Source of the DNA: Candidatus Latescibacterota bacterium
GTDB lineage: Bacteria; JAAXHH01; JABIQT01
Length of the DNA stretch: 5,804 nt
Reading direction: 5' to 3'
Assembly: GCA_018667995.1 (NCBI GenBank)
Contig: JABIQT010000992.1
Span: 1 to 5,804, forward strand
Shown: positions 5,427-5,804 of the stretch, one piece after another
How the letters are laid out: each line of letters begins with the position of its first letter
Numbering within the stretch: position 1 is the stretch's first letter
Notes under the pieces: model-generated
The model's database searches: none
What the model was told of the DNA's origin: nothing
What the model saw: only the letters and a program-made list of their open reading frames with translations
Program-made: the position numbers and the translations under genes

Positions 5427-5804
5427 TCAGTCATTCATCCCGGTCCGTTCTGCTACCACCACATAACCCCAGGCAGCAAGACGATTTCCCAAACCAATGG
5501 GATAGGCGTGTTCAATATCGAATCCGCCTAACTGAAAGATTCTGGTAATATCCCTCAATCTATAGGCGACTGTCGCAAATGTGGCATCGCGCCGATGCCA
5601 CCAGTATTTCGCAACCAGGACTGGATTGTCACCGTTCCGGATGTCCACGATGACCTTTCCGTCACTTACGCGCATCATCTCGTTGAGGGCGGTACCCACT
5701 ACATCCAGGGAGGGAAGGTTCAACAAGGTATTCAAGCAGGTCACTGCGTCGAAAGATCTATCTACAAATGGTAGATGGTCGATCATCGCACGTGTACATT
5801 CCAC
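5427..5804 (-). CDS. C-terminal part of a second class I methyltransferase (partial, runs off right edge)
   Basis: The last 125 or so codons of a minus-strand gene are visible; its beginning lies beyond the right edge, so the GTG at the very end should not be taken as a start. HLPFVDRSFDAVTCLNTLLNLPS is the classical post-SAM-binding segment (LPF, then FDAV), followed by ALNEMMRVSDGKVIVDIRN, the strand where many family members read LKPGG. The SAM-binding loop itself is outside the window. The tail (YWWHRRDATFATVAYRLRDITRIFQLGGFDIEHAYPIG) is typical of a core end with a final beta hairpin. It is tail to tail with the methyltransferase at 4525-5379, separated by 47 bp. The two share only the general fold in the visible parts, so they are not obvious duplicates. 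The substrate is unknown. Confidence 0.8.
   Translation of the reverse strand: MECTRAMIDHLPFVDRSFDAVTCLNTLLNLPSLDVVGTALNEMMRVSDGKVIVDIRNGDNPVLVAKYWWHRRDATFATVAYRLRDITRIFQLGGFDIEHAYPIGLGNRLAAWGYVVVAERTGMND

Overview
The window reads as chromosomal DNA of a free-living bacterium, with roughly balanced base composition and ordinary bacterial start, Shine-Dalgarno and promoter signals. No rRNA, tRNA, CRISPR array, transposase or phage gene is visible. The gene mix (a flavoprotein-type redox operon, a CheW-domain protein, an enolase-superfamily enzyme, a small cupin and class I methyltransferases) is compatible with several environmental lineages. Marine Chloroflexota of the SAR202 type, known for many enolase-superfamily paralogues, are one possibility, but this is only a weak inference and no taxonomic marker is present.

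Layout. Left half, minus strand, read right to left: a CheW-domain protein (2544-1885), 10 bp, then a NuoF/FdsB-like iron-sulfur subunit (1874-273), 35 bp, then the N-terminus of a protein opening with a [2Fe-2S] ferredoxin domain of the NuoG/formate dehydrogenase alpha type (237 to beyond base 1). The spacing indicates one operon. The B and A parts resemble the beta and alpha subunits of a soluble NAD-dependent, Fds-type formate dehydrogenase. However, the place where the NuoE/FdsG-like gamma subunit usually lies is taken by CheW, and the FMN/NADH-binding motifs of the B subunit are badly eroded while its [4Fe-4S] cysteines are intact. This is the most unusual part of the window.

Centre: a divergent regulatory region (2545-2853) carries one TTGACA-type promoter candidate facing each way. 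The minus-strand promoter has a run of seven C in its spacer, and the leader behind it holds two perfect short inverted repeats.

Right half, plus strand: a mandelate racemase/muconate lactonizing family enzyme (GTG start 2854 to 3969), a small single-domain cupin (4040-4441) and a class I SAM-dependent methyltransferase (4525-5379). They are co-directional with gaps of 70 and 83 bp and may form a loose operon. The first two could belong to one sugar-acid or other small-carboxylate pathway; the methyltransferase substrate cannot be inferred. At the right edge, the C-terminal part of a second methyltransferase (5804-5427, minus strand) faces the first tail to tail.
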